This document shows positions 8,532 through 15,722 of a stretch of 28,970 bases of DNA, one piece after another. The stretch lies in contig CAZEPW010000048.1 in the NCBI GenBank assembly GCA_964514215.1, forward strand, positions 1 to 28,970. Reading direction: 5' to 3'. A model generated the notes under the pieces. The model saw only the letters and a list, made by a program, of their open reading frames with translations, was not told where the DNA came from and made no database searches. Origin of the DNA: CAYQUC01 sp964514215 (GTDB taxonomy: Bacteria > Pseudomonadota > Gammaproteobacteria > UBA6429 > Thiohalophilaceae). Position numbers and translations under genes: made by a program. The number at the start of each line of letters is the position of its first letter. Within the stretch, counting starts at the first letter, position 1.

Positions 8532-8834
8532 ATGTTTAAAGTTACTCCAGAAGCAGCAGTACAAATTAAAAAAAATAATACAGATGATTTACCGTTACGA
8601 GTAGCTGCAAAATATGAAGAAGATGGTTCGATACACTATGGCATGGGCTTTGATGATCGAGGCTTAGATGAAGATATCACAATAAAATCTGAAGGAACTA
8701 ATATTGTAATTGAAGCATCATCGATACCGATACTAAATGATACTACCTTAGACTATGTTAAACTGGATGGGGACGAAGAGAATTTTATCTTTATAAACCC
8801 TAAAGATCCAAATTATAAAGCACCTACAGAGTAA
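8532..8834 (+). CDS. dsrR: DsrR, cysteine-free A-type (IscA-like) protein
   Basis: This 100-residue protein has the HesB/IscA fold pattern, starting MFKVTPEAAVQIKK and continuing with alternating strands. It has no cysteine at all, so it cannot bind iron-sulfur clusters as IscA/ErpA do with their three cysteines. Loss of those cysteines is the recognised feature of DsrR in Allochromatium vinosum, where it affects post-transcriptional control of dsr expression. Its place directly after dsrN fits. It is the last gene before a clear terminator, so it closes the operon here. Confidence 0.88.
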   Translation: MFKVTPEAAVQIKKNNTDDLPLRVAAKYEEDGSIHYGMGFDDRGLDEDITIKSEGTNIVIEASSIPILNDTTLDYVKLDGDEENFIFINPKDPNYKAPTE

Positions 8835-8858
8835 TATATAACGACAAAATTAAGTATT

Positions 8859-8892
8859 CTACTTATCGTCAACGACGTGATAAGTAGTTTTT
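8859..8892 (+). terminator. Intrinsic terminator closing the dsr cluster
   Basis: CTACTTATC (8859-8867) pairs exactly with GATAAGTAG (8879-8887) around an 11-base loop, and five T residues follow (8888-8892). It lies 25 bases after the dsrR stop. It marks the end of the dsr transcription unit and separates it from the two-component genes. Confidence 0.85.
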
Positions 8893-9075
8893 GAGTTTTA
8901 GAACTGAATTGAACGATACATTTTATTTGTGTATAGGTGTTATTTATACCCTATTAAAATCATTGATTTAGCATAACTTAACCTACAACCAGCGTTTTTA
9001 TCGCTACAGATTCTATTAATATACTGTTAAAATAGATTCTAGTAAATTCATACTATTGAGTTATTACCTTACACC
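8893..9075 (+). promoter_or_regulatory. Intergenic region, probable promoter of the sensor kinase operon
   Basis: These 183 bases of AT-rich DNA lie between the dsr terminator and the kinase start, so a promoter must lie here if the kinase genes are transcribed on their own. The heptamer AGATTCT occurs twice, near 9008 and near 9034, with TCTATT and AATAGA as short inverted arms between. I could not assign -35 and -10 boxes with confidence. TTGATTTAGCATAA near 8965 matches only half of an FNR site, and I do not call it one. Confidence 0.35.
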
Positions 9076-10716
9076 GTGAATCAAGATAAAGTAATTAAAT
9101 CAGAAGTAACGACAAAAACTTCCTCAGCATCACCAGCTATTCATCGAACAATTGGCTTGGTTCGTATGTATGTACCTTTAGTAATACTAATAATTGTATT
9201 TATTAGCATAATACTCTTAAATATTATCGCTCTACAAAATTCAGAATCGTTTAATACAATAGTCATTATTAATATCGTATTACTATTAAGTGGTTTATTT
9301 TTAATTGTGAATATTGGCATTAACCTACACCGTCAGTTTTTAAGACCTTTATTATTATTGCGCGACTGGACAAAAAAATTACACGATGGTCAACTTGGAG
9401 CAAGGCTACCCACCATTCCAAATACCGACTTTAGTGTATTATTTATGGAAATTAATAATATCGCAATCAATCTTCAAGAACTTTCTGAGGACATGAAATC
9501 TCAAGTAGAAAAACAAACGGATTTCATTAAACAAAAAACTCAATCACTCGAAATTATTTATGATGTAGCTGCTAGCATTAATGCCGCTCGTGACTTAGAT
9601 GATTTGTTAACACGATTTTTACATACACTTAAAAATGTTGTTCAAGCTCGAGCTGCTGTTGTTCGCTTAGTTGGTGACGATGGCAATATGCGATTAGTCT
9701 CTAGTATTGGCATTGATGATGAAGTTATCGAAAAAGAAAGAGTTCTACCTTCAAATACCTGTATTTGTGGCACTGCCTATAAAGATGGACATATTTTATA
9801 TCAAGACGATGTATCAAAGTGTGGCCAATTAATTGGTATGCCTTTTTTTGAAAACGATAATGTCACGATGATCGCCATTCCTTTACAATATCGAGATGAA
9901 ACCCTAGGTGTCTATAACCTGTTTGTTGAAAAAGAATCTCTAGTGCATGCAGAAGGTATGGATGACCTATTAACCAGTATAGGCCGACATTTGGGTATGG
10001 CAATTGATAAAGCTCGATTAGATAACGAAGCACACCGATTATCGATAATGGAAGAGCGAACCAGTCTGGCTCATGAGTTACACGACTCTCTAGCCCAAAC
10101 CTTAGCAAGCCTACGGTTTCAAGTCCGAGTTCTCGATGAAACGTTGCATTTAAACGATGAAGCTGCAGTGTGGCAGGAAATGGAAAAAATTGAAAATAGC
10201 CTTGATGAAGCTTATGGTGAATTACGCGAATTAATTACACACTTTAGAGCCCCAATTGATAAACGTGGCTTGTTACCAGCAATCGAAAATTTATTAGATA
10301 GGTTTCAAAATCACACAGGTATACAAACCTATTTACAACGTGAGTGGGATGTTACATGGTTACCCGCTGAACTAGAAGTACAAGTACTACGCATAGTTCA
10401 AGAATCATTAGCCAATATTCGAAAACACAGTCAAGCACATACCGTTCGAGTCATTTTACATAGCGAACCTAACGGTGAATATAGTATATTAATTGAAGAT
10501 GATGGCATCGGTTTCAATAATGAAGAACCCGAGTTAGAATATAGTGACCACATAGGTCTCAATATTATGGACGAGCGAGCTATTAAAATTAATGGAACAG
10601 TTAGAATTGAAAGTGAAACGGGAGAAGGAACACGCGTAGTATTAAGATTCCCCCACCCCAGTACAGTAAACTCAAAAACAGCGTCTATCGCTCCTATAAT
10701 CACAACGCAGATTTAA
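9076..10716 (+). CDS. NarX-like sensor histidine kinase without a periplasmic sensor domain
   Basis: The 546-residue product starts with GTG. Two membrane helices (about 30-51 and 62-83) are joined by only about ten residues, so there is no room for the roughly 115-residue nitrate-binding periplasmic domain of E. coli NarX/NarQ. A HAMP region follows (about 84-140), then a GAF-like domain (about 160-315) with Cys229, Cys231 and Cys249. The HisKA_3 box MEERTSLAHELHDSLAQ follows with phospho-acceptor His336, and then an HATPase domain (N-box near ESLANIRKHSQ, then EDDGIGF). The core closely resembles NarX. The signal is unknown; a cytoplasmic or redox signal sensed by the GAF region is inference. 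The response regulator follows after four bases. Confidence 0.85.
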   Translation: MNQDKVIKSEVTTKTSSASPAIHRTIGLVRMYVPLVILIIVFISIILLNIIALQNSESFNTIVIINIVLLLSGLFLIVNIGINLHRQFLRPLLLLRDWTKKLHDGQLGARLPTIPNTDFSVLFMEINNIAINLQELSEDMKSQVEKQTDFIKQKTQSLEIIYDVAASINAARDLDDLLTRFLHTLKNVVQARAAVVRLVGDDGNMRLVSSIGIDDEVIEKERVLPSNTCICGTAYKDGHILYQDDVSKCGQLIGMPFFENDNVTMIAIPLQYRDETLGVYNLFVEKESLVHAEGMDDLLTSIGRHLGMAIDKARLDNEAHRLSIMEERTSLAHELHDSLAQTLASLRFQVRVLDETLHLNDEAAVWQEMEKIENSLDEAYGELRELITHFRAPIDKRGLLPAIENLLDRFQNHTGIQTYLQREWDVTWLPAELEVQVLRIVQESLANIRKHSQAHTVRVILHSEPNGEYSILIEDDGIGFNNEEPELEYSDHIGLNIMDERAIKINGTVRIESETGEGTRVVLRFPHPSTVNSKTASIAPIITTQI

Positions 10717-10720
10717 CATT

Positions 10721-11407
10721 ATGCCCTTAAAAGTATTAATTATTGACGACCACACATTATTTCGAGTTGGACTCGAAGGTTTATTAGAAAGTAGAGGTAT
10801 CGTAGTAGTTGCCTCTACCGGTGAAGGACAAGGTTGTTTAAAACTTGTTACTGAATTAACGCCGGATATTATACTATTAGATATGCGGATGCCGCGTTTA
10901 GATGGGCTTAGCGTTCTAAAACAATTGCGGCAGAACAATATCCAAATCCCAATTGTGATGTTAACAACCAGCACAGACGAAACAGACTTAGTCGAATCGT
11001 TACGTTCTGGAGCGCAAGGATACTTATTAAAAGACATGGCACCGGACGATCTTGTGTTAGCATTACGCGATATCGTCTCCGGTAAAACAGTCGTTGCGCC
11101 AGATTTAGCCCCCATTCTAGCTAAAGCAGTTCAAGGAAAACCTGCTAACGATCCTAAAAAAGACAGCAGTCCATTTTCTACTTTAACACCAAGAGAAACT
11201 GAAATCCTCGCACTATTAGCTGAAGGACAAAGTAATAAAGCAATAGCACGCAACTTGGGAATATCCGATGGCACAGTAAAACTTCATGTCAAAGCTATTT
11301 TACGTAAATTAAATCTACACTCACGAGTAGAAGCTGCTGTTATGGCTGTAGAATACGGTATTCCGAGAAAAAATAATAAAGGCAATAATTCGAATGAAAA
11401 CATTTAA
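10721..11407 (+). CDS. NarL/FixJ-family response regulator
   Basis: The 228-residue product has a receiver domain (about 1-120) with acidic pair D9-D10, phospho-acceptor D54 in LLDMRMP, T82 and K104. A LuxR-type helix-turn-helix follows at about residues 155-215 (LTPRETEILALLAEGQSNKA and GTVKLHVKAILRKL). It is clearly the partner of the kinase four bases upstream and is NarL-like. Whether it responds to nitrate as NarL does is unclear because the kinase lacks the nitrate domain. Its last 14 bases overlap the rhodanese gene, so the two are probably translationally coupled. Targets cannot be named from sequence; the neighbouring dsr operon is a natural candidate. Confidence 0.9.
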   Translation: MPLKVLIIDDHTLFRVGLEGLLESRGIVVVASTGEGQGCLKLVTELTPDIILLDMRMPRLDGLSVLKQLRQNNIQIPIVMLTTSTDETDLVESLRSGAQGYLLKDMAPDDLVLALRDIVSGKTVVAPDLAPILAKAVQGKPANDPKKDSSPFSTLTPRETEILALLAEGQSNKAIARNLGISDGTVKLHVKAILRKLNLHSRVEAAVMAVEYGIPRKNNKGNNSNENI

Positions 11408-11858
11408 TGATTTAATTTCTGATGTTAGTGGAAATGTAAACGAAATTTTTCCATGGGATTTGGAAGAAATCCTAGAAATTAGAACCCCCTATTTATTAGA
11501 TGTGCGAGAAAATTATGAATTTGATGCTATACATTTAAACAATTCAATTAATGTTCCTCGTGGAATTTTAGAAACTGCTTGTGATTATAATTATGATGAA
11601 ACAATTCCAGAGTTAGTTTCAAATAAAGAACAAGAAATAATAGTAATTTGTCGCTCAGGAAACCGAAGCATACTTGCAGCTCATACTATGCAGCAAATGG
11701 GCTTTACTAACGTTTTTTCGCTTAAAACAGGGGTTCGTGGCTGGAATGAATATGATCAAATCTTATTAGATAATAATAATAAGACTGTTGATCCGGATTA
11801 TGCAGAAGAATGTTTAAAGTCGAAAGTAAGAGACGATCAATTAGAACCCAATAATTAA
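11394..11858 (+). CDS. Single-domain rhodanese-like sulfurtransferase
   Basis: The product is 154 residues. The rhodanese fold shows as LLDVRENYEFDAIHLNNSIN (about 39-58), then the active-site loop CRSGNRS with nucleophile Cys86, then MGFTNVFSLKTGVRGWNE. The loop matches active rhodaneses that carry sulfane sulfur as a cysteine persulfide. There is no signal peptide, so it should be cytoplasmic. A tail of about 30 residues after the fold is charged and unassigned. The gene overlaps the response regulator by 14 bases, tying a sulfur-carrying enzyme to the two-component pair. It could donate sulfur to TusA/DsrEFH-type carriers, or transmit a persulfide signal to the kinase; both are inference. 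Confidence 0.88.
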   Translation: MKTFNDLISDVSGNVNEIFPWDLEEILEIRTPYLLDVRENYEFDAIHLNNSINVPRGILETACDYNYDETIPELVSNKEQEIIVICRSGNRSILAAHTMQQMGFTNVFSLKTGVRGWNEYDQILLDNNNKTVDPDYAEECLKSKVRDDQLEPNN

Positions 11859-12313
11859 GCTATAGTTTTATTTTCTTCTAATAACTCAAAAAAACGTCTC
11901 AAATTATTTATTGAATTAGATGTAAAGTCATTTTTCTTAATAAATTCAATAATTTCATCACACGAATACCAACAGTAATTTGACTTAGAAAAATCATGAT
12001 TATCAGTTTTAGCAACATAATAAGTATACATCGTATACTGATAACCTTCGATCATAACTGTTGGTACGGTAACTGACGGATGTATTACGCCATGTAACTT
12101 TGGATTTTCCAGCTTAATACTAGACAACATCTCTTTGTCATTATAATCATATTCAAATAATTGTTTTATCCATTCACCACTTTTAAATAAGCGGGTGCAT
12201 AAAATCTTAAAATCACCGTCATAAAATATAATTTTATTTACAAAATTTAAATCCGTGCCACTACTGTCTTTTATTGTTTGAGTTGATAAAAAGTTGTTTG
12301 TTTTATCTGGCAT
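11855..12313 (-). CDS. Hypothetical protein, 152 residues
   Basis: I do not recognise this protein. It has no signal peptide, membrane segment or metal-binding motif. It is rich in Asp, Asn, Lys and aromatic residues, with a run of predicted beta strands in the first 110 residues (including VIHPSVTVPTVMIEGYQYTM) and a helical C-terminus (CDEIIEFIKKN, then NNLRRFFELLEEN). Three cysteines are scattered. Its last four bases overlap the convergent rhodanese gene. It sits 18 bases after the S24-like gene on the same strand, so it is likely the last gene of an operon headed by the ABC transporter. No clear Shine-Dalgarno precedes the ATG, which fits translational coupling. Confidence 0.7.
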   Translation of the reverse strand: MPDKTNNFLSTQTIKDSSGTDLNFVNKIIFYDGDFKILCTRLFKSGEWIKQLFEYDYNDKEMLSSIKLENPKLHGVIHPSVTVPTVMIEGYQYTMYTYYVAKTDNHDFSKSNYCWYSCDEIIEFIKKNDFTSNSINNLRRFFELLEENKTIA

Positions 12314-12331
12314 GATTTGTTGTGTTATTAG

Positions 12332-12679
12332 TTAAGTGTAATGTTTATGATCTTTTCGACGTTTACCAGCTCGTTGAATAACCACTCCAACTACCGCCGA
12401 TTTACCAGCTAAAGGTATAACTTCTACACCCTCTTTTAATGCTTTAAGTGTATATCTATTTTCGGTAATTTCAAGTTGACGAAATATATGTCCATCATCA
12501 TGTTGCGCTATAACATAAGTACCATCGGTACAATGTCCCGCTGGATCAATAATCAAAATACAACCATCTGGAAATTCAGGTTCCATTTCATCACCGATAA
12601 CCCTAAGAGCAAAAGGTTCTTCATTACCACAACCATTCTCTATTTCAATTTTATCTTCTTCTGATATTGCTTTATTCAT
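12332..12679 (-). CDS. LexA/S24-fold protein lacking the catalytic Ser-Lys pair
   Basis: This 115-residue protein matches the C-terminal peptidase fold of LexA/UmuD: FALRVIGDEMEPEFPDGC, then IIDP, then GTYVIAQHDDGHIFRQLE. In active members the first motif reads G-D-S-M-E-P with Ser as nucleophile; here the position is Glu31. The general-base Lys, expected in the strand aligned with IFRQL, appears as Arg67. There is also no N-terminal DNA-binding domain and no Ala-Gly cleavage site. Self-cleavage or proteolysis is therefore unlikely, and a binding or scaffold role is more plausible. It lies 38 bases after the ABC transporter gene on the same strand. The alignment is by eye; the Ser to Glu change is clear, the Lys to Arg change less so. 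Confidence 0.78.
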   Translation of the reverse strand: MNKAISEEDKIEIENGCGNEEPFALRVIGDEMEPEFPDGCILIIDPAGHCTDGTYVIAQHDDGHIFRQLEITENRYTLKALKEGVEVIPLAGKSAVVGVVIQRAGKRRKDHKHYT

Positions 12680-12717
12680 GTTTCATACCTACAAAATATA
12701 TGTTGATTTACTGCGTG

Positions 12718-14541
12718 TTATTCATTATCAATTAGAGTATTTTTATCACTATCATTAAATTGCTGTTCTTTTTGCAATGCCCACATTTCAGCATAAAATC
12801 CGCTAGCATTTAATAAATCAGCATGTTTACCAGATTCTATTATAACCCCATCTTTCATAACCAATATTCGATTAGCATCAACAATAGTTGATAAACGATG
12901 AGCTATAACCAGAGTAGTATGCGATTCAGCAACTGTCGAAAGCGATTCCAATATTGTTTTTTCAGACATAGAATCAAGACTCGATGTGGCTTCATCAAAG
13001 ACTAAAATACGCGGATTTTTTAAAATAACACGCGCTATCGCAATTCGTTGTTTTTCACCGCCCGATAATTTTAATCCTCGCTCGCCGACGACCGTATCGT
13101 ATCCCTGAGGAAGACTGGTAATAAATTCGTGAATATTGGCCATTTTCGCTGCGATAAATATTTCATCTTGAGTCGCATTTGTTTTAGCGTATTGTATATT
13201 GTATAAAATACTATCATTAAACAATACGGTATCTTGCGGTACAATTCCGATGACTGAACGAACTGATTCCTGAGTAACATCTTGAATATTTTGATTATCA
13301 ATTGAAATCGATCCGGAGCTTACATCGTAAAACCTAAATAACAATCTAACTAAAGTAGATTTACCCGAACCGGATGGTCCTACAACCGCTAATTTTTCTC
13401 CTGGCAATATATCAAAGCTAATATTATGTAGTATTTCACGATCGTGATTATATGAAAAATTAACATTTTTAAACTCTATTTTAGCATTCTTAATAGTTAT
13501 ATCAGGAGCATTGTCTTTATCTTTAATTTCTGTATCGGTATTTAATAGCTTTAAAACTAAGTCCATATCCGCCAAACTGTATTTAAGCATGCGATATATG
13601 ATTCCTAAAAAACTCAACGGAATAAATAATTGCAACATCAATGCATTCACTAGCACTAAGTCACCTAAAGTCATTGAGCCATCAACAACACCCATGCTTG
13701 CAAAAAGCATGATAAAGGTCACTCCAACTGCAATAATAGCGCCTTGACCAAAATTTAATAATGACATTGAAGTTTGGCTTTTAACTGCTGAAGTTTCCCA
13801 ATTACCCAGCGTATTATCGTAACGGCTTATTTCGAAATTTTCATTATTAAAATATTTTACTGTTTCATAATTTAATAAGCCATCAATGGCCTGACCATTA
13901 GCTTCAGAATCTAAAGCATTCATAGAGTGTCGAAAGTGCATGCGCCAATTTGTCACCGCAAAGGTAAACGATATATAAATAAAGACTGTTGCAAAAGTAG
14001 CAATCGCAAACTTAATATCATATTGGCCAAGTAAAATAAAAGCGACTAATGAAAACTCAGCGGCAGTTGGAATGATATTAAATACCATGTAGTTTAATAT
14101 TGAGCTGATACTACTGGTACCCCGCTCTAGATCGCGGGTAATATTGCCCGTCTTTCGATCCAAGTGAAAACGTAATGACAACTTATGCAAATGCGTTAAC
14201 ACTTTATTGGATAATCGGCGCATGGCTCGATAACGAACACGAGCAAAAACGGCATCACGCAACTCATTAAATAATGTACTGGCTAATCGCAGTGCGCCAT
14301 ACATAAGCAATAAAGAGGCCGGTAAAATAATCATGCTATTTTCAGGTTTATCCAAGATATCAACAATGTTTTTTAATAACAACGGAATCCCAACAGTTGC
14401 TAGCTTCGCTAACACTAAGCTGACTAAAGCCAGTACAACTCGCCCCTTAAACTCCCAAATATAAGGCAACATTTGTTTAAGGTTAAGCAAATCATTACGG
14501 TTTTTATGTGGCACCGTGGTGTATTTTGAGTGGAATGACAT
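12718..14541 (-). CDS. ABC exporter of the Atm1/HMT type (fused permease and ATPase)
   Basis: The 607-residue half-transporter has a type I exporter membrane domain (about residues 25-325, six helices). The ATPase domain follows, with Walker A GPSGSGKST at 388-396, signature LSGGEKQRIAIARVI, Walker B ILVFDEATSSLD and the H-loop histidine in VIAHRLST. Residues TGNITRDLERGTSSI and YETVKYFNNE in the membrane domain are typical of the mitochondrial Atm1 and bacterial heavy-metal-tolerance branch. That branch exports glutathione-bound metals or glutathione persulfides and works as a homodimer. The substrate here is not determinable from sequence, but persulfide export would suit a sulfur oxidiser. 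It is the first gene of a minus-strand run with the S24-like and hypothetical genes. Confidence 0.85.
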   Translation of the reverse strand: MSFHSKYTTVPHKNRNDLLNLKQMLPYIWEFKGRVVLALVSLVLAKLATVGIPLLLKNIVDILDKPENSMIILPASLLLMYGALRLASTLFNELRDAVFARVRYRAMRRLSNKVLTHLHKLSLRFHLDRKTGNITRDLERGTSSISSILNYMVFNIIPTAAEFSLVAFILLGQYDIKFAIATFATVFIYISFTFAVTNWRMHFRHSMNALDSEANGQAIDGLLNYETVKYFNNENFEISRYDNTLGNWETSAVKSQTSMSLLNFGQGAIIAVGVTFIMLFASMGVVDGSMTLGDLVLVNALMLQLFIPLSFLGIIYRMLKYSLADMDLVLKLLNTDTEIKDKDNAPDITIKNAKIEFKNVNFSYNHDREILHNISFDILPGEKLAVVGPSGSGKSTLVRLLFRFYDVSSGSISIDNQNIQDVTQESVRSVIGIVPQDTVLFNDSILYNIQYAKTNATQDEIFIAAKMANIHEFITSLPQGYDTVVGERGLKLSGGEKQRIAIARVILKNPRILVFDEATSSLDSMSEKTILESLSTVAESHTTLVIAHRLSTIVDANRILVMKDGVIIESGKHADLLNASGFYAEMWALQKEQQFNDSDKNTLIDNE

Positions 14542-14651
14542 GGTTTATATTAATTATATAACAGTGAAATATCAGGGTTAATAACGCAGGCTTTGTAACA
14601 GTGCACAAGGATACAATGCAACATGACATACGTCTATCAAATAGTGTATAA
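14542..14651. promoter_or_regulatory. Divergent promoter region between ABC exporter and RND genes
   Basis: This 110-base gap separates two divergently transcribed genes, so it should hold promoters for both. The octamer TAACAGTG occurs twice, near 14561 and 14597, and could be a shared regulator half-site. No convincing -35/-10 pair was assigned. Confidence 0.4.
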
Positions 14652-15719
14652 ATGCTTAATATGATTACAAATTTACTAAAATTAGTATTAATCGCCAGCT
14701 TATTATCTGCCTGCAGTCAAAGCACTGAAAATAAGCATAAGAAACGTGGTACCAGAGCCCAGTTAGTTGAAGCAGTAGCTGTAGAGCAAGTTTCAATTGC
14801 TAGCCAACAACACCTGTCTGGCAGCCTGACAGCAATACAATCTGTCAAAATTTTTAATCAAGAACCCGGTCAAATTAAAAAATTACCCTACTTTCAAGGT
14901 GACTATGTAAAACAGGGACAAACCATTGTATTTATCAAAAATGATAAAATTAGAGCTGTTTTAGATAAAAGTAAAGCAACCAGAAAACAAGCTGAAACCA
15001 ACCTCAGTCGCTTATCTAAATTAACCAAAAAAAACTTAACATCAGATGAAGAACTAACTCAAGCTCGAACAGCCTTAGCACTAGCCAAGGCTGAAGAATC
15101 AATTAACCAAATCCGTTTTAACGATACTTTTATCAAAGCACCATTCTCTGGTGTTATCAGTAAACGTCTAAGTGAAGCTGGTGACATTGTGCCAATACAT
15201 AGTCACATATTATCAATTATTGATAACACTAAACTCATTATTAAAGTTCAAATTTCTGAGCTGTTATTACCTCAATTATTATTAAATAGCAAAGTAACTG
15301 TAAAAATAGATGCGTTAAACTCATTAAACAATATATCGGGTAAAATTTCGCGCATTTATCCAACCATTGATGCCGTCACTCGTCAAGGCACACTCGAAGT
15401 TGAATTAAGCAATGTGCCCGCTGGAGCAAAACCTGGCCAACTAAGCAGAATTATTATATACAGTCCAGCTAAAGATCGATTACTGATAAATGCTACCGCC
15501 CTTCAATACGATAACTCAGGGGAATACGTTTATCGCATCAACACTGAAAATCAGGTTACAAAAATAAAAGTTCAGTCAGGACTTCGTATTAAAAATAAAG
15601 TTGAAATTATTAATGGCCTTCAAGAAAAAGATTTAATTGTCGTTGGAGGTTTCTCCAATTTAGAAAATGGTAAAAAAGTTAAATTAGCTAATAGTAAACC
15701 TGGAAAAAGTAAAAAATAA
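14652..15719 (+). CDS. RND efflux periplasmic adaptor (membrane fusion lipoprotein)
   Basis: The 355-residue product begins with a lipoprotein signal peptide and lipobox LLSAC, making Cys21 the lipid-anchored residue. It then shows the adaptor layout: a lipoyl-like half (QIKKLPYFQGDYVKQGQTIV, about 75-95), a coiled-coil hairpin rich in Lys, Ala and Glu (about 100-155), the second lipoyl half (FIKAPFSGVISKRLSEAGD) and beta-barrel and membrane-proximal domains. It connects the inner-membrane pump encoded next to it with an outer-membrane channel. The pump gene starts three bases after its stop. Substrate unknown; similar pairs export drugs, lipids or dyes. Confidence 0.88.
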   Translation: MLNMITNLLKLVLIASLLSACSQSTENKHKKRGTRAQLVEAVAVEQVSIASQQHLSGSLTAIQSVKIFNQEPGQIKKLPYFQGDYVKQGQTIVFIKNDKIRAVLDKSKATRKQAETNLSRLSKLTKKNLTSDEELTQARTALALAKAEESINQIRFNDTFIKAPFSGVISKRLSEAGDIVPIHSHILSIIDNTKLIIKVQISELLLPQLLLNSKVTVKIDALNSLNNISGKISRIYPTIDAVTRQGTLEVELSNVPAGAKPGQLSRIIIYSPAKDRLLINATALQYDNSGEYVYRINTENQVTKIKVQSGLRIKNKVEIINGLQEKDLIVVGGFSNLENGKKVKLANSKPGKSKK

Positions 15720-15722
15720 ATT

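Noticed and set aside
8532..8834. Iron-sulfur scaffold IscA or ErpA
   Set aside because: There is no cysteine in the protein, so it cannot hold a cluster in the IscA manner.
8963..8976. FNR site upstream of the sensor kinase (TTGATTTAGCATAA)
   Set aside because: Only the left half matches; the right half fails at three of five positions.
9076..11407. True nitrate-sensing NarX-NarL pair
   Set aside because: The periplasmic domain that binds nitrate is missing from the kinase, and no nitrate reductase gene is in the window.
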